From Candidatus Hydrogenedentota bacterium (GTDB lineage Bacteria; Hydrogenedentota; Hydrogenedentia; Hydrogenedentales; SLHB01): 9,409 bases of DNA. The stretch lies in contig PWNM01000109.1 of the NCBI GenBank assembly GCA_003557825.1, positions 1-9,409 of the forward strand, in the 5' to 3' direction. Of the stretch, positions 1 to 6,030 are shown piece after piece; the stretch's first letter is position 1; each line of letters starts with the position of its first letter. The translations under genes were made by a program, and so were the position numbers. The notes beneath the pieces were generated by a model that saw only the letters and a program-made list of their open reading frames with translations, had not been told where the DNA came from and made no database searches.

Positions 1-160
1 AGGAGTCTGCCGGAGTTGCCAAGCGTAATGCATTATTGCAGGGTTTGCTGCTCATATCAATTGACAGGACAATTGCCGCGAGATACATGCGGATGGGGCA
101 GGTCGTCTCGATCCCATCGTTAACCCGCGTAGCGCGTTCCTAAAATAACGGCGGCTGTTA
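1..160. other. Stretch with no assignable gene
   Basis: No recognisable gene. The plus strand is open from base 3 to a TAA at 141-143 (46 codons, no start needed if the gene began before the window). The minus strand is also open across most of it, with a possible ATG at 88-86. Neither translation resembles a family I know, so I cannot tell whether either is a gene end. A CAATTG inverted repeat lies at 58-63 and 70-75, with a TTGACA sequence (61-66) inside it. Confidence 0.3.
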
Positions 161-165
161 TTAGC
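142..165 (-). terminator. Weak hairpin at the ppcA stop codon
   Basis: The perfect arms AATAAC (144-149) and GTTATT (157-162) enclose a 7-base GC-rich loop. On the minus strand the hairpin includes the ppcA TAA stop and is followed by TTTTAGG. The stem is short and AT-rich and the T-run is minimal, so this is only a possible terminator. Confidence 0.25.
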
Positions 166-1618
166 CCAAGAAGCGACGCAATAGAGCAGCCCTTAATACG
201 AGATCGCTGACCGTGGCCGAGTCTCCCCTGGCCAGGGATTCACGGATAGCGCGCACGATCGTCAGATGCTCGGGATGCGGTGCAATGTCGATGCCGAACG
301 TGGTGAGGGCATCTCGGAGGGCATCGGTCATGAGGGGCCCCGAGGGGTCCGCATAGGCCACGGCTTCCCTGAGCTTCGCGCTGAAGGACGGATAGGTCTC
401 CTGAAGGAAGCTATAGTCCTCCGCAGATAGGGACTCGAGCGCCAGAAGCTCCGGGGGAAGCCCAAGGGAGTAGAGCGAACAGGTGAAGGCGATCGCACGG
501 GGAAGCGTTTCCCCATTGATTTCCCGAGCATACCCAAACAGGCCAACGTGGAGCTTACGCGCACGACGGGCGGGGACATACTTGGCGAGTTGGTTGATCT
601 TGGGCGCGAGGGCAGGCACTTGGCGTCTATACGCTGTGCTATAGCGGTCGATGATTGATAAGGCACGCTCAACGTCTACGGGGGCGGCGGGCCCGATTCG
701 CCGCGCCTTCAGGTGCTCGCAGGCTGCGCGCACCTCGTCGACGGGATTGTCGAACTTAAATGCGGACTGTACCGAGAAAGTGACTACGCTCGGATACTCT
801 TTTCCGACCCTTTGCGCAGTCTGCGGTGACAGACCTCCACGGAAAGGAGCCGACCCCATGCCAAGGATCGGGTGGATGCCCACTCCGATACGGCTCGAGA
901 GCGCATCCAGACGGGCGAGAGCGATTTTGTTGGCCAACGCAGCGGCTACGAGTCCGTAGTTCATGGCCGTATCGGACCGGGCGAGAAAGACGCGCTGATC
1001 GGCGATTTGTTTGTCGCTCAGATACTCCGCGACGATTTCGTCTGCCTTGAGCATTGTGGGCACGTCTTCGAAAAGGGGAATGACCTGGATTTGGGACGGC
1101 AGGAAGTCTCCGATCCATTCGGCGATTGTGATGTCATCGTTTCGAAATCGTGCCTTCTGACGCGCGATGATGTGGTCGACGTAATAGCGGTAGACCCGGT
1201 CGATGCAGCGCGCCGAAGTCGTCATAGGCAGGATGACCTCGAAGATGGGTGGAATATCGCGCCCATAAAAGATGCGCGCCGCGTCAAATGACCTGGGGAT
1301 GCTCTCGAGGGTCTCGAGTAGAATCTTGGCCTCTGTCGTCTCCACAGTCGGATTGGGGGCACGCAGCGTGATGCGCAACTCTTCGCCAAGAATATGATCG
1401 CGGAAATACTCGGGATAAAAGGACAGCAACTTCTTGACGACATATGTGTCAATCTCTTTGCCTTCGACGTCCCACATTTGCTCGTCGCATCCCAAGTGCG
1501 AGAAGGCGTAGTAGGCCTCGCGGATTTCGTCTTCCCCGGCGAGGACCGAGGAGGATGCGAAGAAGGGCGCCGACGCGTTGTCAGGATGTTGGGTACTCAT
1601 GCAACGGGTAATATTCAT
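161..1618 (-). CDS. ppcA: Archaeal-type phosphoenolpyruvate carboxylase
   Basis: Cytosolic anaplerotic enzyme that carboxylates phosphoenolpyruvate with bicarbonate to oxaloacetate and phosphate. The 485 residues match the compact archaeal-type PEPC family (about 480-530 residues), not the roughly 900-residue classical bacterial enzyme. Visible hallmarks are the N-terminal MSTQHPDNA (7-15), the substrate-region FLARSDTAMNYG (211-222), the glycine-rich GMGSAPFRGGLSP (253-265), and VQSAFKFD (283-290). The first ATG is preferred because the family carries a few residues before MSTQHPDN and because GGAAGAG lies 7 bases upstream. The compact form lacks most of the allosteric regions of classical PEPC, so aspartate/acetyl-CoA control is probably weak (family knowledge). 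It probably has its own promoter at 1699-1707. The family is common in archaea and sporadic in bacteria, which suggests past transfer. The family assignment is firm; activity is inferred. Confidence 0.95.
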   Translation of the reverse strand: MNITRCMSTQHPDNASAPFFASSSVLAGEDEIREAYYAFSHLGCDEQMWDVEGKEIDTYVVKKLLSFYPEYFRDHILGEELRITLRAPNPTVETTEAKILLETLESIPRSFDAARIFYGRDIPPIFEVILPMTTSARCIDRVYRYYVDHIIARQKARFRNDDITIAEWIGDFLPSQIQVIPLFEDVPTMLKADEIVAEYLSDKQIADQRVFLARSDTAMNYGLVAAALANKIALARLDALSSRIGVGIHPILGMGSAPFRGGLSPQTAQRVGKEYPSVVTFSVQSAFKFDNPVDEVRAACEHLKARRIGPAAPVDVERALSIIDRYSTAYRRQVPALAPKINQLAKYVPARRARKLHVGLFGYAREINGETLPRAIAFTCSLYSLGLPPELLALESLSAEDYSFLQETYPSFSAKLREAVAYADPSGPLMTDALRDALTTFGIDIAPHPEHLTIVRAIRESLARGDSATVSDLVLRAALLRRFLG

Positions 1619-1698
1619 TGGGGATCTCTTCCGTGTTGGTTAAGCTAACGCTACTCGTAGGCCGCGCGAAAGAGCGGACATCGGATTGAAGGACGGCG

Positions 1699-1707
1699 AT
1701 TATACCA
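1699..1707 (-). promoter_or_regulatory. Extended -10 promoter for ppcA
   Basis: The minus strand reads TGG followed by a perfect TATAAT (-10 at 1704-1699). No good -35 lies 16-18 bases upstream, but the TGn extension can compensate. Transcription would start near 1692, giving a leader of about 74 bases before the ppcA ATG. The -10 overlaps the TAA stop of the upstream unknown gene (1702-1700), so ppcA can be expressed independently of it. Confidence 0.5.
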
Positions 1708-2194
1708 GTTTTTTCGCATTCGCTATACACCCAACCAAATGCACCGCCGTTAGGATCACATGCTTGGATTCCTCCCTGGTATCATAGGGCACTCCTTTTT
1801 CTTTTAACAGTACTACGACGTAGGCAAGCAAAAAAGGTTCTTTCCGGTAGCCGATATAGCGTTCCATCAACTCTGCGAATACTTCCGGCTTTTTTCCCGC
1901 TGAGAGATTCATGTGGTCCACGAGCCGTTTAAGCTCGCGCTCCTGCTCCTTAGTCGTTATCGTCTTGAGCTTCTTACCGGATTCCTTTAGCGCGAGGTGG
2001 ATCACCATAAGGATTTCCAGCACAATATCTACGTACGCGAGGGAAACACCCATTCGTGGCAACACCAATACGGAGTAAAGCAGGTTCGGCTGCTCACGAT
2101 GTATCTCGTCGCAGATCGCCTCCTTTTCATCAAGATCCATTCCCTGAATCTTCTGCAAAGCAGCGGTCAAGCTTTTGTGGGTGACTCTGGGCAT
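1700..2194 (-). CDS. Conserved-looking protein of unknown function
   Basis: I do not recognise the family of this 164-residue protein. It appears soluble and mostly alpha-helical. An acidic/basic amphipathic N-terminus (residues 1-35) leads into REQPNLLYSVLVLPRMGVS (33-51). A hydrophobic helix follows (about 54-69), then a strongly charged middle (71-95, rich in K/E/R), and a C-terminal hydrophobic part (120-132 and 146-158). There is no signal peptide, and the hydrophobic stretches are interrupted by charges, so a membrane role is not compelling. No metal-binding Cys/His pattern or nucleotide loop is visible. A hand count over 1741-2160 gives 212/420 GC, clearly below the bsh genes, which could mean acquired DNA or low expression. 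No Shine-Dalgarno precedes the ATG, and the promoter places the transcript start within a few bases of it. The composition and the good promoter argue that it is a real gene. Confidence 0.7.
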   Translation of the reverse strand: MPRVTHKSLTAALQKIQGMDLDEKEAICDEIHREQPNLLYSVLVLPRMGVSLAYVDIVLEILMVIHLALKESGKKLKTITTKEQERELKRLVDHMNLSAGKKPEVFAELMERYIGYRKEPFLLAYVVVLLKEKGVPYDTREESKHVILTAVHLVGCIANAKKLV

Positions 2195-2203
2195 AGCACG
2201 TGG

Positions 2204-2232
2204 ATTATAATGAGTCTAACGACTATTGTATA
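2204..2232 (-). promoter_or_regulatory. Sigma70-like promoter of the unknown gene, with dyad in the spacer
   Basis: On the minus strand TATACA (2232-2227, 4 of 6 matches to the -35) lies exactly 17 bases from a perfect TATAAT (2209-2204). Transcription would start near 2197, only about 3 bases before the ATG at 2194, implying a leaderless or nearly leaderless mRNA. The spacer contains the dyad AGTC-TAAC-GACT (2213-2224, plus-strand reading), where a regulator binding between the -35 and -10 could sit. Confidence 0.55.
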
Positions 2233-2282
2233 GCATGTTTAAGTTTGCGTAAGCTTAATCGCACTATATCATGATGATCACC

Positions 2283-2317
2283 GAAAGGCAAAGAACCTAT
2301 CGCAATTGATGCCTTTC
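2283..2317. repeat. 8-bp perfect inverted repeat upstream of bshC
   Basis: GAAAGGCA (2283-2290) and TGCCTTTC (2310-2317) are exact reverse complements around a 19-base centre. The arms are 27 bases apart start to start, roughly two and a half helical turns. This could be an operator for a dimeric or tetrameric regulator, or an RNA stem if transcribed. No known consensus is recognised. Confidence 0.4.
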
Positions 2318-2421
2318 CCCTATGATCGGATAGTGTTTATGCACGTTGCGATTTCGTGCGGCCTAATTGTCAATCAGGATCAGATAGCCAATCCTCCTGG
2401 GTAACCATCGCAGCGTTAGGG

Positions 2422-2430
2422 TGGTACAAT
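2422..2430 (+). promoter_or_regulatory. Possible extended -10 promoter of the bsh operon
   Basis: TGG followed by TACAAT (2425-2430) gives an extended -10 with 5 of 6 hexamer matches. The -35 position with a 17-base spacer (2402-2407, TAACCA) matches only 3 of 6. The start would be about 150 bases before bshC. No better plus-strand candidate was seen in the gap, but the evidence is moderate. Confidence 0.35.
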
Positions 2431-2589
2431 CCGGAACCTTGCTCGGGGCATAAGGGAAGCGTTTTGATGATGCCTATTTGGGGGCGATTTGCTTCATCCA
2501 CCTTTCATTGTTTGGACACCGCCCGTGTCTATGGGTCACAATGATGCGTCATCACGAAACGGACACATGGGAGCGCATGGGATTTTTGT

Positions 2590-4140
2590 ATGGCGGATGT
2601 AATCGCCGATTATTGGGGCGGACAGGAAGGCTTGGTTGCGTTGTTAGGCGGGGTTCCGGCGGATGCTTATCGGAATTCCCCGCGGATGGCGCGACTCGAT
2701 GCGGCGTTGGTGGAGGCCGTCAATGATTATCAGGCCCGTCTAAATCACGATGCCCGTCTGCCGGAGTACACGGCCACGGTGGTGACCGGGCAACAGCCGG
2801 GGTTGTTTACAGGACCGCTGTATACGATATACAAGGCCATCACGACGATTCGGTTGGCCCGGCGCATCGCCGAGCGGCATGGCGTTCCCTGCACGCCGAT
2901 CTTCTGGGTGGCAAGCGAGGACCACGATTTCGACGAGGTCCGGTCGGCCCATTTCCTAACGCCGCGGCACGAATGCCTCACCCTGCGCTATGACCCCGCG
3001 GCGGACGTGGCGGGTTTGCCCCTGTATCGGGTACCGGTAGAGTCCTCTCTTCATGCCCTCATCGCCGAAGCGGCGGCGGCGACGAACGACCGCGGCTGCC
3101 GTGGTGAGGTAGCGGCATTTTTACACGAGAGCCTCGACGCGTCGGAATCGTTGGCGGATTGGACGGCCCGGATCCTCGCCCGACTGTTTTGCGACACGGG
3201 ATTGGTGATCTTCGCGCCCCATCTCGATGCGGCCCGACACCGGGCTGCGCCGGTCATGGAACGGGAGCTCGAGGAGCCGTTGCAGACCACGGCCGATGTC
3301 ATCGAAGGGGGCGAGCAACTGGACGCCGTGGGCTATCCGCCGCCGGTGATGAAAAATGCTCGTGAATGCAGCTTTTTTGTGGAGGTCGACAACCGACGAC
3401 GCAAGGTGACCTTCGACGGCGAGCGGTTTCGATTGCCCGAGGAGCGCCAAGCGTGGACGCATGGGGAGATGACAGCGATGCTGGGCGATGCTCCCGAGCG
3501 GTTCAGTCCGAATGTGGCCCTTCGACCCGTTGTCCAGCAGGCGCTGTTTGCGCCGACAGCCTATGTGGCCGGTCCCGGCGAGGTAGCCTATTGGGCGCAG
3601 TTGGGGCGCGTGTTTGCCCGACGCGAACAGCCTCGGCCCGTGGTCTACCCCCGGGCGCAAGCCCTCCTCACCACGGCCAAACTCAACGCCTTACTGACCG
3701 AGACGGGCATGTCCGTGAGGGAGATGAGGGAGCCCTTCGACTCCTTGCTTGACCGGGCCTTGCGGCACTTGGCGACCGATCCGGCCCGGCATATCCTGGC
3801 CGAACACCGGGCTGGGCTGCTCGAAGGGGTGCGTCGGTTGCAGGACGAGTTAATCGCCCATGACCCGACGGCCGGGGCCATGGTCGAAGGGTTAGAACGG
3901 CGAACATTAACCAATCTCGACCGAATCGACCGAACCCTGCTCTATGCCGATACGAAGCGGGTACAGACCGTAGCGCGACGAGTCACCCGGTTACGCACTG
4001 CTTTTGCGCCTTGGCGGAATCCTCAGGAGCGTGTGTATAATGGCGTATCCTTTGCGTTCGAGCACGGGTGGGAGCTTGTACCTAATTTGCTCGAGCGGAT
4101 AACGATCGATTCCTGCGAACTCAACGAGGTGGAGTTGTGA
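2590..4140 (+). CDS. bshC: Bacillithiol synthase, cysteine-adding enzyme BshC
   Basis: Catalyses the last step of bacillithiol synthesis, joining L-cysteine to glucosaminyl-malate (GlcN-Mal) in the cytosol. The 516 residues are near the family length (about 540 in Bacillus). Signature blocks are VVTGQQPGLFTGPLYTIYKA (64-83) and PIFWVASEDHDFDEV (103-117) in the nucleotidyltransferase-like core. They are followed by the GY-containing segment near 248-252, and by LRPVVQQALFAPTAYVAGPG (311-330) running into EVAYWAQL. A helical, probably coiled-coil part (about 375-470) precedes the C-terminal YNG-containing segment. The ATG at 2590 is the only in-frame standard start before the TGA at 2542-2544. 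It has only a weak GGA 7 bases upstream; the better GGGAG is 16 bases away. The N-terminus is slightly shorter than in Bacillus. The stop overlaps the GTG of bshB1 by 4 bases, so translation is probably coupled. Confidence 0.95.
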   Translation: MADVIADYWGGQEGLVALLGGVPADAYRNSPRMARLDAALVEAVNDYQARLNHDARLPEYTATVVTGQQPGLFTGPLYTIYKAITTIRLARRIAERHGVPCTPIFWVASEDHDFDEVRSAHFLTPRHECLTLRYDPAADVAGLPLYRVPVESSLHALIAEAAAATNDRGCRGEVAAFLHESLDASESLADWTARILARLFCDTGLVIFAPHLDAARHRAAPVMERELEEPLQTTADVIEGGEQLDAVGYPPPVMKNARECSFFVEVDNRRRKVTFDGERFRLPEERQAWTHGEMTAMLGDAPERFSPNVALRPVVQQALFAPTAYVAGPGEVAYWAQLGRVFARREQPRPVVYPRAQALLTTAKLNALLTETGMSVREMREPFDSLLDRALRHLATDPARHILAEHRAGLLEGVRRLQDELIAHDPTAGAMVEGLERRTLTNLDRIDRTLLYADTKRVQTVARRVTRLRTAFAPWRNPQERVYNGVSFAFEHGWELVPNLLERITIDSCELNEVEL

Positions 4141-4850
4141 CTGTCGAAATCCTGGCTATTGGGACCCATCCCGACGACGTGGAAGTAGGCATTGGCGCGT
4201 TGGTCAGTAAACTGACCGGCGCGGGGCGTTCCGTGGGCATACTGGATTTGACTCTGGGAGAGTTGGGGTCCCGCGGCACGGTACCTGAACGCCAAGCGGA
4301 AGCGGCCGAGGGGGCCCGGATCCTGGGCGTGGCCTCACGGGTCAATGCCGGCTTGCCCGACGGCGAACTCGCCAATACGTGCGAACAACAGCGGACCATC
4401 ATCCCTTATATTCGGACGCTTCGGCCCCAGGTCCTGTTGGCCCCTATGCGCGATGACCGGCATCCCGATCACCACGCCGCCCATTACTTGGTGCGCGACG
4501 CCAATTATTTCGCCGGGCTTGTACGTATCGAAACAGGCCAGGCCCCGCATCGGACGCCTTTGGTCTACTATTATCGGGTTTACGGTGAAAGCGATACGCC
4601 TCAGTTTATCGTGGATGTATCGGAGCACTTTGAAACAAAGCTGGCGGCGATTCGGGCGTTTTCGTCGCAATTCTACAACCCGGATTATCAAGGACCGCCG
4701 ACGTTTATCGCTAGCGAGAAATTTTGGAATTCAATACGAACCAATGCAGCAAGCCTGGGAGACCGTATCGGCGTGGCCTATGGCGAAGCGCTGTATGCCG
4801 ATGGGCCGGTGAAAGTCGACATGCCGCCGGGTCTGGAGAACATGGAATGA
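4137..4850 (+). CDS. bshB1: Bacillithiol biosynthesis deacetylase BshB1
   Basis: Zinc-dependent LmbE/PIG-L-family deacetylase that removes acetate from GlcNAc-malate to give GlcN-malate, the second step of bacillithiol synthesis. At 237 residues it has the usual BshB1 length. Metal site residues are visible in GTHPDDVE (9-16: His11, Asp13, Asp14) and in DRHPDHHAAH (107-116). By analogy with MshB, His112 is the third zinc ligand and His109 a catalytic residue. The segment TLGELGSRGT (39-48) and GLPDGEL (72-78) are characteristic of the BshB1 branch. The start is GTG, inside the bshC stop (GTGA, 4137-4140), with GAGGTGGAG just upstream acting as ribosome binding site within bshC. Its own stop overlaps the bshA start. 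The related bshB2 could be elsewhere in the genome. Confidence 0.95.
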   Translation: MTVEILAIGTHPDDVEVGIGALVSKLTGAGRSVGILDLTLGELGSRGTVPERQAEAAEGARILGVASRVNAGLPDGELANTCEQQRTIIPYIRTLRPQVLLAPMRDDRHPDHHAAHYLVRDANYFAGLVRIETGQAPHRTPLVYYYRVYGESDTPQFIVDVSEHFETKLAAIRAFSSQFYNPDYQGPPTFIASEKFWNSIRTNAASLGDRIGVAYGEALYADGPVKVDMPPGLENME

Positions 4851-5968
4851 AGATTGGTATTACCTGCCATCCCAGTGCGGGCGGCAGCGGTATTTTGGCC
4901 ACAGAGCTGGGCATTGCCCTGGCGCAACGGGGCCATCAGATTCATTTTACGACCTTTGATCCGCTGTTCCGGCTGCGAAATTTCCGTGAGAACATCGTAT
5001 CCCATACGGTTGAGCAAATCACCTATCCCGTGTTCAAATCCCCGCCTCATACGCTGGCTTTGGCGAGCAAGATGGCGGAGGTGGCCGAGGAAGTGGGCAT
5101 CGACATTTGGCATACCCACTACGCCATTCCCTATGCGGCATGCGCCCTCATGGCCCGACAAATGCTGCCCCAGGAACAGCAGTTCAAGATCATCACCACC
5201 TTGCACGGTACCGACATTACTCTGGTGGGCAGCGATCCGTCCTACCACCGCCTGACTCGGTATGTTATCGAACAGAGCGATGCGGTAACGGCGGTGTCGG
5301 ATTGGCTCAACAAAGAGACCCAAAAAACCTTTCAGTTGACACGGCCGGTTCGCACCATTTACAACTTCTGGAACGAAGATCGGTTTAACTCCTCGGCTCC
5401 CGAGCAACGGTGTTGTTTGGCCGCGGATGATGAAAAGATCATCATGCATATATCCAACTTTAGGCCCGTCAAACGAGTGACGGATGCGGTGCGCGCGTTC
5501 AAACGAATCACGGATCGAGTTCCTGCCCGGTTGATCATGGTGGGCGACGGGCCCGAGCGGATGTCGGCCGTAGGCGTGGCACGGCAATTGGGCATTGCGG
5601 ATCGAATCAAATTCCTGGGAACCTACGAAAATATCGAAGGCATTCTGCCCTTTGCGGATTTAATCTTGCAGCCGAGTGAACACGAGAGTTTCGGGCTGGT
5701 TCCGCTCGAAGCGATGGCCTGTGAGGTTCCCGTCGTGGCCACGGCAAGCGGGGGCATCTGCGAAGTAGTGGAACATGGCGTTACGGGCTATCTGTGCGAA
5801 GTGGGGGATACCGAGGCCATGGCCCGATGCGCCATCGAGATCCTTACGGATCGTGAAAAGGCGATATCCATGGGGCGCAGCGGACGCGAGCGGGCTTGGA
5901 GGCATTTCGAACGGGATATGATCGTCAATCAGTATGAAGCGTTGTATAATGAAGTTTTTAACGGATAA
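4847..5968 (+). CDS. bshA: N-acetyl-glucosaminyl L-malate synthase BshA
   Basis: GT4-family, GT-B-fold retaining glycosyltransferase that joins GlcNAc from UDP-GlcNAc to L-malate in alpha linkage, the first step of bacillithiol synthesis. The 373-residue product closely resembles Bacillus BshA. Visible are the N-terminal GITCHPSAGGSGILATELG (4-22), PPHTLALASK (66-75), TLHGTDITLVG (118-128), TIYNFWNE (170-177) and the UDP-binding SNFRPVKR (203-210). The family EX7E pair is Glu280/Glu288 in EHESFGLVPLEAM (278-290). The start at 4847 is chosen because it begins the family's N-terminal strand, has GGAG 8 bases upstream, and overlaps the bshB1 stop as ATGA. The open frame extends 41 codons upstream, but those are antisense-like codons within bshB1. 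It is the last bsh gene; a hairpin follows before the GH4 gene. Confidence 0.97.
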   Translation: MKIGITCHPSAGGSGILATELGIALAQRGHQIHFTTFDPLFRLRNFRENIVSHTVEQITYPVFKSPPHTLALASKMAEVAEEVGIDIWHTHYAIPYAACALMARQMLPQEQQFKIITTLHGTDITLVGSDPSYHRLTRYVIEQSDAVTAVSDWLNKETQKTFQLTRPVRTIYNFWNEDRFNSSAPEQRCCLAADDEKIIMHISNFRPVKRVTDAVRAFKRITDRVPARLIMVGDGPERMSAVGVARQLGIADRIKFLGTYENIEGILPFADLILQPSEHESFGLVPLEAMACEVPVVATASGGICEVVEHGVTGYLCEVGDTEAMARCAIEILTDREKAISMGRSGRERAWRHFERDMIVNQYEALYNEVFNG

Positions 5969-5969
5969 C

Positions 5970-5993
5970 GCGGCCCGTTGGTGAATGGGCCGC
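5970..5993 (+). other. Intercistronic hairpin between bshA and the GH4 gene
   Basis: GCGGCCC (5970-5976) pairs perfectly with GGGCCGC (5987-5993). The stem extends inward by one G-U and two T-A pairs to a GGTG loop, ten pairs in all. No T-run follows (the next bases are TCTGAGTG), so it is not a standard intrinsic terminator. It is more likely an mRNA stability, processing or attenuation element that could set different levels of the bsh and sugar genes. Confidence 0.5.
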
Positions 5994-6030
5994 TCTGAGT
6001 GAACCCAAACAAGCATAGGAGGAACACATT

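Larger units (their letters stand above)
2195..2589. other. Divergent gene-free control region
   Basis: This gap of 395 bases separates the minus-strand unknown gene from the plus-strand bsh operon. Its left end is AT-rich (20/60 GC at 2221-2280). It holds the minus-strand promoter (2204-2232), an inverted repeat (2283-2317), a candidate plus-strand extended -10 (2422-2430) and a small hairpin (GACAC 2515-2519 / GTGTC 2525-2529). A 62-codon plus-strand open frame at 2356-2544 has no plausible protein character and no good ribosome binding site. Confidence 0.6.

Noticed and set aside
2356..2544. Small plus-strand open frame before bshC
   Set aside because: The translation has low-complexity, non-protein-like composition, there is no good ribosome site, and it overlaps the likely promoter.
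2478..2726. Plus-strand frame overlapping the bshC start, with an ATG at 2577 close to GGGAG
   Set aside because: It is out of frame with bshC, runs far into its conserved N-terminal region, and is Gly/Arg-rich in the way of a shifted frame. The ATG is also only 3 bases from GGGAG, too close.
4724..4846. Upstream extension of bshA to the ATG at 4724
   Set aside because: It lies inside bshB1, adds residues absent from the family, and the ATG at 4847 has proper spacing to GGAG and begins at the conserved N-terminus.
4778..5587. 269-codon open frame on the minus strand
   Set aside because: Antisense to bshB1/bshA, both firmly identified; it has no recognisable motif and no suitable start site.
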